From Lytechinus pictus (Eukaryota; Echinodermata; Echinoidea; Temnopleuroida; Toxopneustidae), in NCBI RefSeq assembly GCF_037042905.1, contig NC_087246.1, positions 32,292,001 through 32,356,000 on the forward strand: DNA of 64,000 bases, in the 5' to 3' direction. The notes beneath the pieces were generated by a model, which searched no databases, had not been told where the DNA came from, and saw only the letters and a list, made by a program, of their open reading frames with translations. Made by a program: the position numbers and the translations under genes. Each line of letters starts with the position of its first letter. Positions within the stretch are counted from its first letter, which is position 1. Of the stretch, positions 14,697 to 26,814 are shown piece by piece.

Positions 14697-14807
14697 TCAT
14701 CTGGAGAAGAAGTAAGGATCGGAATCTTCATGATTTAACAAGGAATCCTGCTTGCCACTAAGCAATTGTCTCTTCTTGGATGATCGTTTCCTAACCTTCA
14801 ATAAATG
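14697..14807 (-). CDS. CUEDC1: CUEDC1 exon 9: last coding exon, basic tail and stop
   Basis: Follows a strong pyrimidine tract and CCAG acceptor. Codes for 36 residues starting HLLKVRKRSSKKRQLL and ending DSDPYFFSR before TGA. The HLLK plus basic cluster resembles the KRKHLLK region of vertebrate CUEDC1. The 3' UTR extends to lower coordinates; a candidate minus-strand AATAAA lies at 13901-13906, just before an inserted SINE. Confidence 0.75.
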   Translation of the reverse strand, partial: HLLKVRKRSSKKRQLLSGKQDSLLNHEDSDPYFFSR

Positions 14808-17800
14808 CTGGCAGAAGGAAAAGCAAGAATCATGGTGTGTGATGAACGGTGATGCGACATTTGCCCCTGCGACATTTGCTCCAGGCTTTAATTCGTCAAT
14901 GGTATAGGGTTAGGGTTGCAATAGGTTATATGTTATGTTCAGGGTAGAGTATACATGTAGTATGTAACCCAGGGTTTAAGTTAGTCGTTCGATTAGTGTG
15001 TGGAATTAATAGTAGAGCAATTGTCGCCAGAGCGATGTAATGGAATCGTGATGAAAAGCATGCACAATGAAAGCAAAGCCAAATATTCTACAGAATGAGA
15101 TACTGCAACTGATATTGCTTTGAACAATGTATGGTAGAAGTATACCATCACAAACTACTTTCTCTTTGGTCTATTGTCTAAAATAAAAAATCTGATCAGG
15201 TTCTTGTGCATTGAATGGATTTCTTATTCCCTGCTGATACATGTAGGTCTTCCATGCAGCATTTCTCAAACAGAAATAAATAGCTTGAACGGATGTAACC
15301 CAAGTCTGCAGAGAAACTTTTTAAAACTTTGTATCCAAAGTCAAGGGCGATAGTTAAAACTTATACCTCTTTCTCATTTTGGGAATACTGTATTTAAACT
15401 CTGACAGCAACTCCTCCCTTCTGCCCTAGAAATACAGGTACAGCAGAAGTCAAGAATCATTAAAATAAAAACCTCACCAATATTTGAAAGTGATATTTCT
15501 CAATTCTAAGCAAAATGTGGCCCTCCATTTTCAAACTAGTACAGTCCAATTTCTAAGGTTTGTTAAATATAATTTGCAATATCTCATAAAAATTATGTAA
15601 TAATCAATTCTTAGAAACGTAACGAGAGAAGCACTGCATGGTCAATATATAATGTCCTACAGGAAGGAAGAATGAATGTAACTAACTGTGGCACCAGTTG
15701 AAAGAAAAAGGAAAGCTACCCAAACTAGGCAGGGATTCAAGTATTTGAAAATGAAAATCGGCAAATCAATATCGGAATTCAGGAAAAAGAATGTACAAGG
15801 ACAAGAAGAAATTGTCTTCTTTAACAATCAATCAATTACTACATCCTTTAAATCATATGTATTTACACAGGGACCACTAGATTCCTAAAATGAATATGAG
15901 TCAAAATCATCCACGAGGCATTAATTAAGAACCATTGAAGTGTCCATGTGCGAGCAAAAAAGTAAAGTTTTAACTGAACTTCCAATTACTTCATTCAATT
16001 TGTGTCAAATTACATAATTTTGCACTAAAACGGAAGTTTCCAATACACTTTATAGCATAGTCTACATTTGGGCATATTTATACATTTTTAACTTCAGCTG
16101 AAAATAAACAAATAATAATGAATAATCAGAAAATAAAATACTTTGACTTTTGACACTTTTCATGAAATATACCCCAGGATATTTAAAAAAAAATTACATT
16201 CTACTCCAAGTGTCCAAGCCACAAATCCCCCTCCCTCTAACAGTGAATAAAGACAAATTTTGAAATGGAATTCATGAATGGAATGGGTATGATCAGGGTA
16301 CCCTGCTTTCAGCATAATATGTACATGTAAACGGGGGAGCATTTCATGAAAGGACTTGTCGGACGTTTTATCCGACAAGTCCTGTTTTATCCGACAGTTA
16401 CCATAGTAACAGTGCCTCACAGCCAATCAAAATCAAGGAAAGATGTCAGATCTGACAACTTGTCGGACAAAAATCTTGATGAAACGCTCCCCAGGGATGT
16501 ACGTTATAAATGCTGAAGGGGCCTACAGAAAGGATTTTTTTCCCTCCACCTCATATATTCTTACAAAGCCATGAGAAGTTGGAAAGTAAATATTTATCTT
16601 GCCATAATATCATGAAAAAAATGAAAAGAAAGTAAATGCCCCTTTCAAAAACAATGAATGGAAAAGAAGGATTTACAGTTGATGTTTGCTGTAAACTTGC
16701 TATGCATCATCTACAAGGAAAGAATTACTTGCATTCAATGACCATATATATATATATATAGAAATAAGTACATGTGTAAGTTCTCCTTCCACATAAGAAA
16801 ATAAATTATTATCTTTACCAGCGATGATTTTCTTGGTGCCGTCAATCACGTTAAACCCGTTGGAAATCCAATCTTGTCATGTACTAGAAAATTATGATCG
16901 AGCATGATTTAAATTGTTTTATTTAATGAAGAATTTCAGTGAGTGAAAGGCATGTTTTCTTATGCAGACTTTTAGAAAAATCTTGAATAAAAAAAATTGA
17001 ATCCTTGATATCAATTTGGAAAAAAATTATACACACAAAATTAATCTAATTATAAAGAATATTGCATAACAATTATAGAAAAGAGAACAAATATCACGAT
17101 GAAGTCATTTCTTGGATGCATGGATATTTATGATGCAATTTCAAGTGAAAATTGTTTCTAAAAATGTAACTTGTTTAAAATAATTAGAAATCTATATCAC
17201 CAAAAATTACACAGAAATAATTGTCAAATGGATTTGATGAATGGAGTTCAAATAATGAAATTCAAATGAATGATAAATCAAATATAAACATAAATCAACA
17301 GATCTCTATGTTTTACAAATGGACCCCAGCAAAATAAATAGATTTATTATTTTGTTACCATCAAATGATTTTTTTAAACTGAATGTGTAGTACCAAGTGA
17401 GCTAGTGCAAAATTGCATGGATAACATTCATTACAATCTCCCACATATAAACTGATGTCAATTGATTTTGAACAAAGAAAAAAAATGGTACTGTGCAAAA
17501 GTTGTAAAAATAATAAGGCAAGAATCTCATCTTCATTGTCATACTGCAAAAGCTGTGGTAAGTGGTAAAGTATCAAGGAAAAGACTTATCATTATTATGA
17601 TGATTTAATTTAATGTATGTGAAAAATACAAAATACTTTTAACACCATTAATGTGAAAAGGGATTTAAAAAAAAACGTCACGGAATAGTAAAATAACTTC
17701 AGCGGCCGTTTCATTTTCAACAACATTGCAAAATGGTGAGAATATGTTTGGTCACATAATGCTACTATTTAGGATATAAAAGAAAAACTATCCTATACTT

Positions 17801-20800
17801 ACTTCATGAGCTGGCTCATTATCGATCAATTCTTCATAAAGACTTTCACCCCCTAGCAAAGCATCATTAGCACCACTATCGCCTGTTTCATATCTGATAC
17901 GACTCGGTCAAGGACAAAACCTATCTTAGAAGATATACAACCAATTCATCATATCAAATTATGCTTTCAGGTAATATCTAAAGATTAAACTCTTTTGGCA
18001 ATCTCATAGTGTGGATAAAATCAACCCTTCCTTGAATAAGACCATAATTGTATGGAGTGCAACTATCAACTCCATTCATTGATTAGAATTTTTTTTTAAT
18101 TCTGCACAGAAAGGTTGCCAAAAAAATCTTATAAAAAATGAGAAGAAAAGGATAATAACATGAATGAAAAAAATGAATTTTCCAGAACATTATTCTTTGT
18201 TTTTTCAAAATGAATATTGAATAAGAAGTATATAGAAGTGGGCAGTAAATTTCTTATTTAAGGTGAGATTAAGCCCTTGTTTAATAATCAGAATTCCTCT
18301 CTTTGCCTCCAACAACACATCATTAAATGTACCAACTATAAAGGGCTATGATAAATAATAATTTGCAAAATCATCTGCAACCATGATGCAACTGTGCAAT
18401 GCTTTCCTTAATTCTGATGCAATGAAAAAGTAACTTCAAAGGCCCTTAACCTGTTGGAGAGTGGCTGATTAAGAAAGAATATGCGCATATTCCAGACCCT
18501 CCCCCCTATATGTACATGTAGCCTCTGTTTCTAACAATTGAATATGCATTCTATTAAACTTAAAAAAAAACGTTTTAAAAAAACAAAACAAAAACGGAAA
18601 ATGAAGGAGACAGTCTCTGACTAAATTTGTTTCAATCTTATCTGATATGGCATTATAATCAAATTGAAGACATGATATTATGGGCCGACTAGTAAGCTCT
18701 GTAATTGTGATCTTATTTCTCAACGTCATTAAAGTTATCTATAACTTTGCATGCAGGGGCTCATATCAAAGCGTACAGATGAGCAGTAATCAACAGATAC
18801 TATAACAAGGATTGATATCATTTGCAACTGTAAAACTGAAATAGGAAATAAATGTACTTTGCGGTTGTGCCTCATAAATAAGTTTCATATAAGCCAACAT
18901 AAATTTCACAAAGGATACTTCCTCGAGGGCTTCTTTTTCTTCTGAAATCTTCCGGCCAGCAGAGATAATTTTGTCTTGGAAGCTAAAAAAGAGTACATTA
19001 AAATTAGATGAAATTAAAATTTGTTTATAATAGATTTCATAGACAATAACCATTGAATAGGTTAATTCATGGCATAATCTGAGCCCTCCTGAATGAATTA
19101 TTTTTGTCCTACTCATAGTAATAAGTATACAAGGTTGGCATATAAGTCGGTTCTATCAGACAGCATACTGTTTGCTGAAATATTCCTTGAGCCCACAAGA
19201 AATGTTTTAATAATGACAATGATAAAGTAATCAAATTTAGGGATTTTAGTTGAAGTTGTGTGTTGACAAGGACTCACATTTGCCCATATGGTTGAGTTTG
19301 TTCCTGAACTCAATATCTTCCATGGAGAGTCCTCCAGAGGCACTTGTTGCTCCATTGGTCATCCCGCCCCCTGAGACACCAGATGAAGGAAAAGAAGACC
19401 CACTATTTTCTCTCCTCATGCCAGGCGGTCTAGACGGGAGCTCTGGAGCTGGTGTTGCAGGGAGGGGGCGATTGGCAAGGTCTGGAGGCTGCCGGTGAAG
19501 AGGGGATTGCGATGGGCGTGGAGGAGGAGTAGGTGTGGGAGTGGACATAGATGATGATCCAGATGTTGAACTGCTGGTGGTCCTCCCCTCCCGTAATGCA
19601 TCATGGTAATCTGCATGAGGCAAAATACAGATATAATTTAAAATGATGGCTTTCTTGATTACTGCGCTTGCTGAAAAATTGAGAAATCAATCTGGACAAA
19701 GTCGGATGGTTGAAAAAGACATGAGAATATATGCATAACATAATGTTTATATTTGCTAATTAGTACTGAATATAGAGTCCATAAGCACCCAAAATAATGC
19801 AGTTTAATCCTGACTGGAGCAGAAGAGCTTTTATGCCCTATACTTCAATGAATAAAGTCCTGTTTAAGAGCTACTGTATTTTGCAGCTGATTCCTAGAAC
19901 GTATGTTATTTTCCCAGCTATAGCTTGCTGCTTGAAACCACAGCACTTCTAGGAGTCAAGGAACAAAGCAAAAAATTACCCATTAATTTCACCTGGAGAG
20001 CGTTTCATGAAAGGAGTTGTCAGACGCCTTTATCCGACAACTCCCGTTTTATTTGACAGTTACCAAAGTAACAGAGCCTCTCAGCCAATAAGAATCAAGG
20101 AAAGTTGTCCGATCTGACTTGTCAAGACAAAACAATATTGATGAAATGTTCCCTAGTAGTGTGTACATGTACATAATTAGGGTAAATTTTGAGAGGTAAC
20201 AAAAAAAAAAAACAAGTGGAGCGCCTCTGGCAGTCTCACCTGCATCACGCGATTCAATATAGCAGCAGTGCTGACTTTGAAAACTACTATAACATAATTA
20301 TTCACAAAAAAACACAATTCATATTAATGATACAATACTATGTTCATTGACAATAAATGACAATTGACCTTGATCATGAGACCTAAGACTTGTCAGTGAT
20401 ACTTGATTACCACTATATCCATATTTTATAAACTATATCTATAAACTTTGAAAGTTATGATGGTAATTCAACAAATACCCCCTACATGGCCAAAGTTCAT
20501 CTACCTTTGACCTTGGTCATGTGACCTGAAACTCGCACAGGATGTTCAGTGATAGTTGATTACTCTTATGTCCAAGTTTTATGAATCAGATCAATAAACT
20601 ATCAAAGTTATGATGGTAATTCAACAAATACCCCCAACTTGGCCAAAGTTCATTGACCCTAAATGACCTTTGACCTTGGTCATGTGCCTCAAAACTCGGT
20701 CAGGATGTTCAGTAATACTTGTTTACACTTATGGCCAAGATTCATCAACTAGGTCCATATACTTTCAAAGTTATGACGAAATTTCAAAAACTTAACCTTA

Positions 20801-23800
20801 GGTTAAGATTTTGATGTTGATTCCCCCAACATGGTCTAAGTTCATTGACCCTAAATGCCCTTTGACCTTGGTTATGTGACCTGAAACTCAGGCAGGATGT
20901 TCAGTAATACTTGATTAACCTTATGTCCAAGTTTCATGAACTAGGTCCATATAATTTCAAATTATGCTGTCATTTCAAAAACTTGATCTTCGGTAAAGAT
21001 TTGATGTTGACGCCGCCGCCGCCGTCGGAAAAGCGGCGTCTCACTCTGCTACATATGCAGGTGAGACAAAAAACACTTCCAAGAGGAAAGATTCAGCCCT
21101 CCCTTTTTACCTCTCTCAAGAGCTGACAGGAATTCAGGATCCTGCTGAAGCTGATGAAGGAACTCCTCATTCTGGAGCATCAGCGCTAGCTTTTCATCCT
21201 CCAGCATCTGGTTTGACTCTGCATCGTGCTGACCCACGGATCTCCGTCTACTGGTGTTCTCATCTAATCTCTGCTGAATGCCTGGTGTCATCCGAGGCTG
21301 CGACTGTATTGCCAAAACATGAATCACAACTGATACACCTGCATCTTTGTAGCTTCTTGTAATTAAACTTAAAAATTTAGGGACCCCTCTGTAAATCAGC
21401 GTTGAAATGTTATCAATGCTTAATAGGACAACCCCTCAGTGATAAATACAATACAACCAATATGGACAGGATCAGGGTCACTGTGACCAATGTGTTTCTG
21501 TATGCTGGCGTTTTCAATCTTAAGACTAATCTCTGCTGGATGGAGGTTGTGTCTGTGTAAAAACAACCTAATACACCATCAGTATACTGTTCATAAATCT
21601 AGGTTGCCAATGCCGCCCTGATCAGTTGGTCAACTGAGATCAAGTTCTTTTGTTCAGGTCAGTGTTGTTCTGACCAATGGATCTCTGTCTGCTCTGCTTG
21701 CCAGGACCTACCTGGGGATGACTGTCGTAAAAAACAAGTCACTATTACAAATACAGCGTCTATATATTATTTTGCACATTTCAGCTGGAATCTGTTCAGC
21801 ATCGTTCCCCCAATAAACCTCCAATTTCAGGAAAGACAAACAAACATGAGATTGGGAAAGTGTATGTCAAATATGGCATGCAGCAAAACTTAAAGGTGCA
21901 CCTGACTTCTATTATGCTCCCTATGTTCAATAAATTTGGCTTCATGAAGATTAAGAACATACACTAAAAATTAATCATATCTCTACAACTTGACTCATAA
22001 CTTACACGAATGACCATTTCCTAACTTAATACAAGCATTGTCCTCAAATTCAAAATAACTTTCCCACACTCCTGATAAAAATATCTGATCAAATCAAATC
22101 CTCAATCCCTTCAATTTGTGGCAAGGAAATACCAAATCTGAAGCAACTCACTGTTTGAGATGATGGCGAAACAGCCGTGCCCGTCGGCGAGTCTCCCGAG
22201 ACCGATAACCTCAAGAAATCCGATGGTAGATTGCCGACCATCGGAGGATTCCATTGCCTTGAGGTCTGCATCTCCCCCATTCTCTGCATTACGTTCCTGT
22301 AGTTATCCCTCGTAGCGCTGCTCACACTCTCCTCTCCACCCATGCTGCGGGTCCTACGAGGGGGAGGGAGCTGGGGGGCTGTCCGCGGTAGGCTGCTGGA
22401 ATCGCGACTGCTTGGCACGGGAGGGGTTCCTCTGGCAGTGTTGGACTGGGCATTCGTGTTACTGTTGAACTGTGAAGCATATTCCAATATATTAATGAAT
22501 GATTATGATATACATGTACAGAGAAAAACTTGTAAAATGTACACTGAAATTTTCAATTGGACCAAACGTCAGTTTTAACCATTCACTGTCAGGACATGAA
22601 ATGAAAAAAGTGTTCCAAGTTTCCTTTCCTTGACATACATGTATCAGTTTCCAAAGATTATAAGCCAATCATATGAGGGATATCAGTAAAAAGATCAAGG
22701 AATAACTACTTTTCAGTGTTGGCAACATGGCCCTAATCCCCCCTGCGGCCCCATTATTTTTCAAGAGGTGAACAGAAAAAGAGAGGGAGAAAAAAAAAAG
22801 GAATAAACAGGGGATATTCATTGTTTATTCCTTTTTTTTTCCATCTCTCTCTTTTTCAAATAAAAAAGAGTATAATAAAGAGGAGTCCAAGTCCCATGAC
22901 TCCATATCACCCACTATTCAATTGAGAAAAAAGAAGATGTCATCTATGGGACCGATCTTGCCCCCTCTACCATAAAACATGGCACCGCAACTGAACATAC
23001 ATGTAAACGGTGCCAAGGTATGAACATGTTCTACAATGTAAAATGTAGCCAGACAGGTAGTGGTGAATTGACCTCCTGTGTCAAAACAAACAGATAGTAT
23101 GGAAAGTGTTCTTGAGAATAATACAATAACATACTCACTCTTGAGAAAGGACTATCTGGTTCCGGAGGAGAGTACGGAGGCGGCTGATCAGGGAAATTAT
23201 CAGGGGGAATCATCTGAAAGATAAGGGATTCGGTCACTTCAGGAGTCACATACATGTATCTCTCAAACATGGATTACATGTACATTCTATATGGTGGAGC
23301 AGTTTATACCCATGACAATAAATTCACCTATTCCCTGTATCTCATTTTATGTGTGAGTTGAACAGTTCATGAGTCCAATACAATCAGAAACATTCGTGCC
23401 CTTCAACATGTAAGACACAATCAAAGATACATAGACATGTAATTTTGCAACCACCTATCTATATTAAACACAACAGATTTGTCTTCACTTGAATATACAG
23501 GGGTAAATACATTTCACATTAAAACATGTCTTACAGGAGTCTGTGCATAAGATTAAGACTGCATATTCATATGTTTTTGTGTCTCCCTTGGGTTATCTTG
23601 TTATAAACATGGGTTTCAATGTACCATCAATCTACATGATTGTATGATAGATAGTAGCTAACCGATATGTTCTTGATCATAATGATATCTTGTACAGTTT
23701 ATCATCAAATTATAGTTGTTAGGCAGAGACGTACACATTCATGTACACATACATGTACAAGTACCTTGAAAAGAGGGAAATCTTTCAGACTGTATTTCGG

Positions 23801-25688
23801 AGCAACCTAAAAACAGCAAGTACAACATTCAACTCCCTCCAAGGCATATTGCTGAAAGATTTGTTCAAAATCGAACACAACTTTAGAGATCATACACAAC
23901 TTGATCTTCAACCAATTACAACCGTGTATGTGTGACTTGTGTCTGATTTTTTTTTTTTTTTTTGCATTTGAATGCAAATCTTCCTGCAAAAGGACCTATA
24001 AAACACACTTTACATAGGAGGACTTGTAATTTCCAAAACCAAAACAGGTATCAACAAGCTCAGCTTTCTCTCAGATCAGCCACTAAACACAAAAGCCCGT
24101 ATTCTGAAGTCGGGTTTGACTTAGACCATGGTCTAACACTGTGCTAAAATTATGGGAAGCCAAACGTTTCAAAATTTTGTTTACAGTGAATGCTTCTCAT
24201 GTTAACAATTGTCATACTCATCCTTCCCAGGCAGTTAATAATGTTTTGGGAGTAAAATGAGCTGATACATTGAACATATACTGTTAGAGATTTATGTAAC
24301 AACTGGCATTCCATAGTTAAACCACAACTTTAAACCGAATTAAACCCGAGTTCAAAATACAGGCCAAAGAGTGATTCATTGAAAGGGTAATAAAGGTTGT
24401 CAGCTTACCTGTGGTGGGAGGTGTGATGGGGGTACAGGTATAGCCGCTGACGACGGGGGCATGGCAGGTGGTGGTGCCCTGTCGGGGATGTCGGCGTTCA
24501 ATTTTAAAAGCTGATCAATGGTCTCATCTACCTTACCATTGTTGGATCTCAGAACAGTCTCGATCACATCCCGGTCCATCTCAGGGAACATACCCTACAT
24601 GGTGGGAGAAAGAGAAAGACTTTATTTTAATATTCATGTGCTTGATCACAGATTCAATAAACCTTTTCTATTAAATAGACTCTGTCATTACTATAAATAC
24701 AGGTATTGTACATTGACCAAAATATTTTAGTCTGTACTAGCAAAAGGTGTATGTAGATAATTGACTGTATGTTATACCGTCAGGTATTACAATGTAATTA
24801 TCATGACTCATGAATATTAAAAGAGAAAGTCTACCCTAACAGTAACATCAAGTTGGTTTTACAAATTAGTTAAAAATATTGGTGACAGTTTGATGGAATT
24901 CTATAAAATAATGAAATTTGATCTGGTGATATCACATGCAAGCAGGATGAACTGTGAAACATGTGATGCCACCAATTCAAAATTTTGACAAATCGTTTGT
25001 TGGATTTATGCCAAACAGTATTTCCATGAACTTACTAGTAATATTGGGTGAATAAAACAATATGAAATATTGCAGGACCTAATTTTTTATGCGATTTACA
25101 GTTAAATCTATTTGAATTGGAAAAAAAGAAGAAAAATTATACACAGCCCCCATCCCCCATACATGTACACTACACAGTACCCCATGTTTAGCTTGTAATA
25201 AAAAAAAATCGAGTTCATACTGATTTGAGCACAAATAACTTGCAAAATTCATATCATGTACATGTGCATGACCAACAAAACTAAAGCCTGCTTGAGATTT
25301 TTTTTTTCCTTTTAGCACAAAACCAAAAACAAATAGAACCAACCTTGAAATCAGACATTGCCTGCTCAAAGTCTAGTTGCCCCTGTGGGGGCTGCTGTGG
25401 CATCTGTTGTTGTGGCATCACAGGAATGGCTGGGACCGCCATCCTAGGAGCACCCGCTGCTGGTGCAGGGGCAAGGAACCCCCCAGGCGGCTGTACTGGG
25501 TACCCGGCAGGGGCATAGAATGAAGGTTGCATGGGGTAGCCCGGACGTTGCACCGGCACTGCAGGATAGGCACCTGCCTGGGGAGGTGGAGGTCCGTATG
25601 TGATGGTGTTGGGGGACGAGACTACGGGGGCGCTGTTCCTCTTTTTCTTGTTCTTCTTGCTGCTTGACGATCCTCCAGGGGTGGCCAT
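14697..25688 (-). CDS. CUEDC1: CUE domain-containing protein 1 gene, nine coding exons
   Basis: Coding exons, in transcript order: 25688-25344, 24594-24409, 23213-23139, 22469-22152, 21303-21111, 19610-19278, 18982-18919, 17902-17803, 14807-14697. All junctions have AG/GT signals and compatible phases, giving 574 residues. The ATG at 25688 has A at -3 and G at +4; an in-frame ATG at 25724 is weaker. A CUE domain spans residues ~105-148 with the MFP and LL motifs that contact ubiquitin in this family. Further blocks matching CUEDC1 are NEEFLHQLQQDPEFLSALER (in exon 5) and FRNKLNHMGKS followed by a basic stretch (exons 6-7). Between these lie Pro/Ser-rich low-complexity segments, so the protein should be a largely disordered intracellular adaptor that binds ubiquitin. 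Vertebrate CUEDC1 is around 386 residues; this one is longer mainly through the disordered segments. Family assignment is firm; the last two exons rest on splice signals and phase only. Confidence 0.9.
14860..15040. repeat. Repeat with gcgacatttgctcc ends, copy 1
   Basis: gcgacatttgcccctgcgac at the left and gagcaattgtcgccagagcg at the right are imperfect inverted repeats around an AT-rich centre with ggtatagggttagggttgca. A second copy lies at 47985-48180. Confidence 0.65.
16333..16492. mobile_element. MITE family 4, copy 1
   Basis: Ends gggggagcatttcatgaaag and gatgaaacgctcccc are inverted. The inside has acttgtcgga / tccgacaagt stem pairs and the conserved core gttaccatagtaacag. Confidence 0.82.
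17803..17902 (-). CDS. CUEDC1: CUEDC1 exon 8: acidic segment
   Basis: A 100 bp exon whose first base completes the previous codon (AA|T, Asn) and which then codes for 33 residues including ALLGGESLYEELIDNEPAHE. The donor GAA|GTAAGT is near-consensus. The acceptor CCGAG|T has a modest pyrimidine tract. Its acidic character contrasts with the basic exons on either side. Confidence 0.72.
18919..18982 (-). CDS. CUEDC1: CUEDC1 exon 7: short basic exon
   Basis: A 64 bp exon coding for SKTKLSLLAGRFQKKKKPSR plus split codons at both ends. It corresponds to the basic helix after MGKS in other CUEDC1 proteins. The acceptor is TTTTAG|CTTCC and the donor GAGGAA|GTATCC. If the donor were not used, translation would read on for only three more codons to a TGA. 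Confidence 0.78.
19278..19610 (-). CDS. CUEDC1: CUEDC1 exon 6: Ser/Thr/Pro-rich segment and start of the basic C-terminal block
   Basis: Codes for 110 full codons, phase 1 at both ends. Begins YHDALREGR, passes through a Thr/Pro/Ser-rich stretch and a second proline patch (PELPSRPPGMRRE), and ends FRNKLNHMGK, the start of the conserved C-terminal block. The acceptor is CATGCAG|ATT and the donor AAAT|GTGAGT. Confidence 0.87.
19992..20155. mobile_element. MITE family 4, copy 2 (CUEDC1 intron)
   Basis: ctggagagcgtttcatgaaa at one end and ttgatgaaatgttccctag at the other, with the same gttaccaaagtaacaga core; more diverged than the 16333 copy. Confidence 0.78.
20215..21071. mobile_element. Element with internal ~160-190 bp tandem repeats (CUEDC1 intron)
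   Basis: Inverted 13-mers gtctcacctgcat (20233-20245) and atgcaggtgagac (21055-21067) mark the ends. Between them are several diverged units with tgacctttgaccttggtcat, aggatgttcagtaatacttg and tatgtccaagtttcatgaac blocks. A (gcc)n tract precedes the right end. Similar repeats are widespread in marine invertebrate genomes (recalled, not searched). Confidence 0.8.
21111..21303 (-). CDS. CUEDC1: CUEDC1 exon 5: conserved EEFLHQLQQDPEFL helix
   Basis: Codes for 64 residues plus one base. The stretch from LEDEKLALMLQNEEF to EFLSALER matches the conserved post-CUE helical block of CUEDC1 proteins. The acceptor is ATACAG|TCG and the donor GAGAG|GTAAAA. The donor lies only about 43 bp from the edge of a repeat element that occupies the start of the next intron. 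Confidence 0.88.
22152..22469 (-). CDS. CUEDC1: CUEDC1 exon 4: low-complexity Pro/Ser/Arg segment
   Basis: Codes for 106 residues. It is rich in Asn, Ser, Pro and Arg with a basic proline patch (QLPPPRRTRSMGG). No folded domain is recognised. The acceptor is TTCACAG|TTC and the donor ACA|GTGAGT, phase 0-0. The RRTRSMG stretch looks like a possible phospho-serine docking site, which is inference only. Confidence 0.82.
22781..22860. repeat. Short inverted repeat
   Basis: gagagggag plus poly-A and ggaataaaca is mirrored by tgtttattcc, poly-T and ctctctc around about 22817, in a CUEDC1 intron. Confidence 0.75.
23139..23213 (-). CDS. CUEDC1: CUEDC1 exon 3: micro-exon with PPxY motif
   Basis: A 75 bp phase 0-0 exon coding for 25 residues. 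It contains QPPPYSPPE, a PPxY motif of the kind bound by WW domains of NEDD4-family ubiquitin ligases. The acceptor is TTTCAG|ATG and the donor AGA|GTGAGT. Because it is symmetric it could be skipped without a frame change. Confidence 0.85.
24094..24364. mobile_element. MITE-like element, family 2, copy 2 (CUEDC1 intron)
   Basis: Begins agcccgtattctgaagtcgg and ends gagttcaaaatacaggcc. It shares gacttagaccatggtcta- and tagttaaaccacaacttta-type blocks with 6817-7122. It ends within about 45 bp of the donor of CUEDC1 exon 2. Confidence 0.72.
24409..24594 (-). CDS. CUEDC1: CUEDC1 exon 2: core of the CUE domain
   Basis: Codes for 62 residues beginning GMFPEMDRDVIETVLRSNNG and continuing through TIDQLLKLN. 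The MFP loop and the C-terminal di-leucine are the conserved ubiquitin-contacting features of CUE domains. A Pro/Ala-rich linker follows. The acceptor is TGTAG|GG and the donor CAG|GTAAGC, phase 0 at both ends. Confidence 0.9.
25344..25688 (-). CDS. CUEDC1: CUEDC1 exon 1: start, basic N-terminus, Pro/Gly-rich segment, first CUE helix
   Basis: Codes for 115 residues. The protein opens MATPGGSSSSKKNKKKR, a basic Ser/Lys cluster that could be a nuclear or membrane-contact signal (inference). A Pro/Gly/Gln-rich segment follows. The exon ends with LDFEQAMSDFK, the start of the CUE domain, so the domain is split by the intron. The donor reads CAAG|GTTGG, phase 0. Confidence 0.88.
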
Positions 25689-26814
25689 TTTGAAATTTGT
25701 CAATAATCTAGACTTACAGAACAAGAACTTGCTGCACTGCTTCAGTTACTCTAGTGGGTGGGGTTTTTTTTCAACCGATTTGATAAGGTATCGAATCATA
25801 AAAACACTCCATTATAATCATGGTTGTCATTTATTGTGTGGATACATACATGTACATGTATTGTCCAAAATTATAAATCTTTTTAAAAGCTATAAAAAGC
25901 TGCCGCTTGATGTCTCTTTAACTTCTGGTGCCCTTGGAAAATGGTGCATCTGGTGTAGAATAGGATACGTACTTCACTGTAGATGGAACTTCTTCTTGTT
26001 TCAGAGCAAAATATTACCACTGATTCATTGACGAAACAACAGTCAAGTCAATCCATCCTATTGAATGGCAAAGAAAAAGAAAAGAAATAAAATCTCCATG
26101 AATCATAATATTGCATTGTCAATATTCATGATTTACAATCTACTAATAGATGTTAATCAGAAACTTACATGCAAATGCAATCCTATGTACATGTATGTCA
26201 CTCAACCATCTTTTAAAAGCAAATTCAAATCAATACTTTGTTACATGGTTCACAGGGCAAGCTGCTTGTACATGTAGGTCCAGAGTACAGCATAGCCAGT
26301 CCTACCATTAAAAAAGTCAATAAAGGGTATTGCATGGATTCTTAATATAGGATTGGATAAGTGGCCGATAAGGACAATACACAAGTATCTTTATGTAAGT
26401 TCTTGTACATGGCTTTATACATGTACATGCAGTGGTGCTAAAAAGTAGGTGAACCTCACCAGAAAATGAGCATACTGGTATTTAAAGTGTTCAAGTTTTG
26501 CCATGTTTGAGATGTATTTAATTATGAAGTCAGGCGATAAAATAAATTTAATGAAGTTTGCTTCTCTGGGTTCGCTCAACATTATAGTGTTGTTGCCTAA
26601 ATAAAACACTCAGCCTGAAGTAGTGCATTTTGTGGTGGGGTTCACTAAACTTTTGAGCACAACTGTAGTGCATACATAGAGTTAGTATTCAAAATATTAA
26701 ACAACTGGTGCAATGAACCGACACAAGGAAAGGCCAAAATAACAATTCATAGAAAGAAAATTACCTCAGGGTTGAAGAAATATATAATAATTGAAGGTAT
26801 TAGTCACTGGCGGA

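Noticed and set aside
16819..16872. Possible extra CUEDC1 exon with a GCTG|GTAAAG donor.
   Set aside because: Entering from exon 8 in phase 0 meets a TGA after eight codons, the acceptor lacks a pyrimidine tract, and the exon 8 to exon 9 join is in phase without it.
18908..18982. CUEDC1 ending at the TGA that follows exon 7.
   Set aside because: A usable donor (GAA|GTATCC) lies before it and joins in phase to two further exons whose content fits the family tail. It remains possible as a minor isoform.
25689..25724. Upstream in-frame ATG of CUEDC1.
   Set aside because: The ATG at 25688 has the better context and starts a sequence typical of an N-terminus; the extra twelve residues look like translated 5' UTR.
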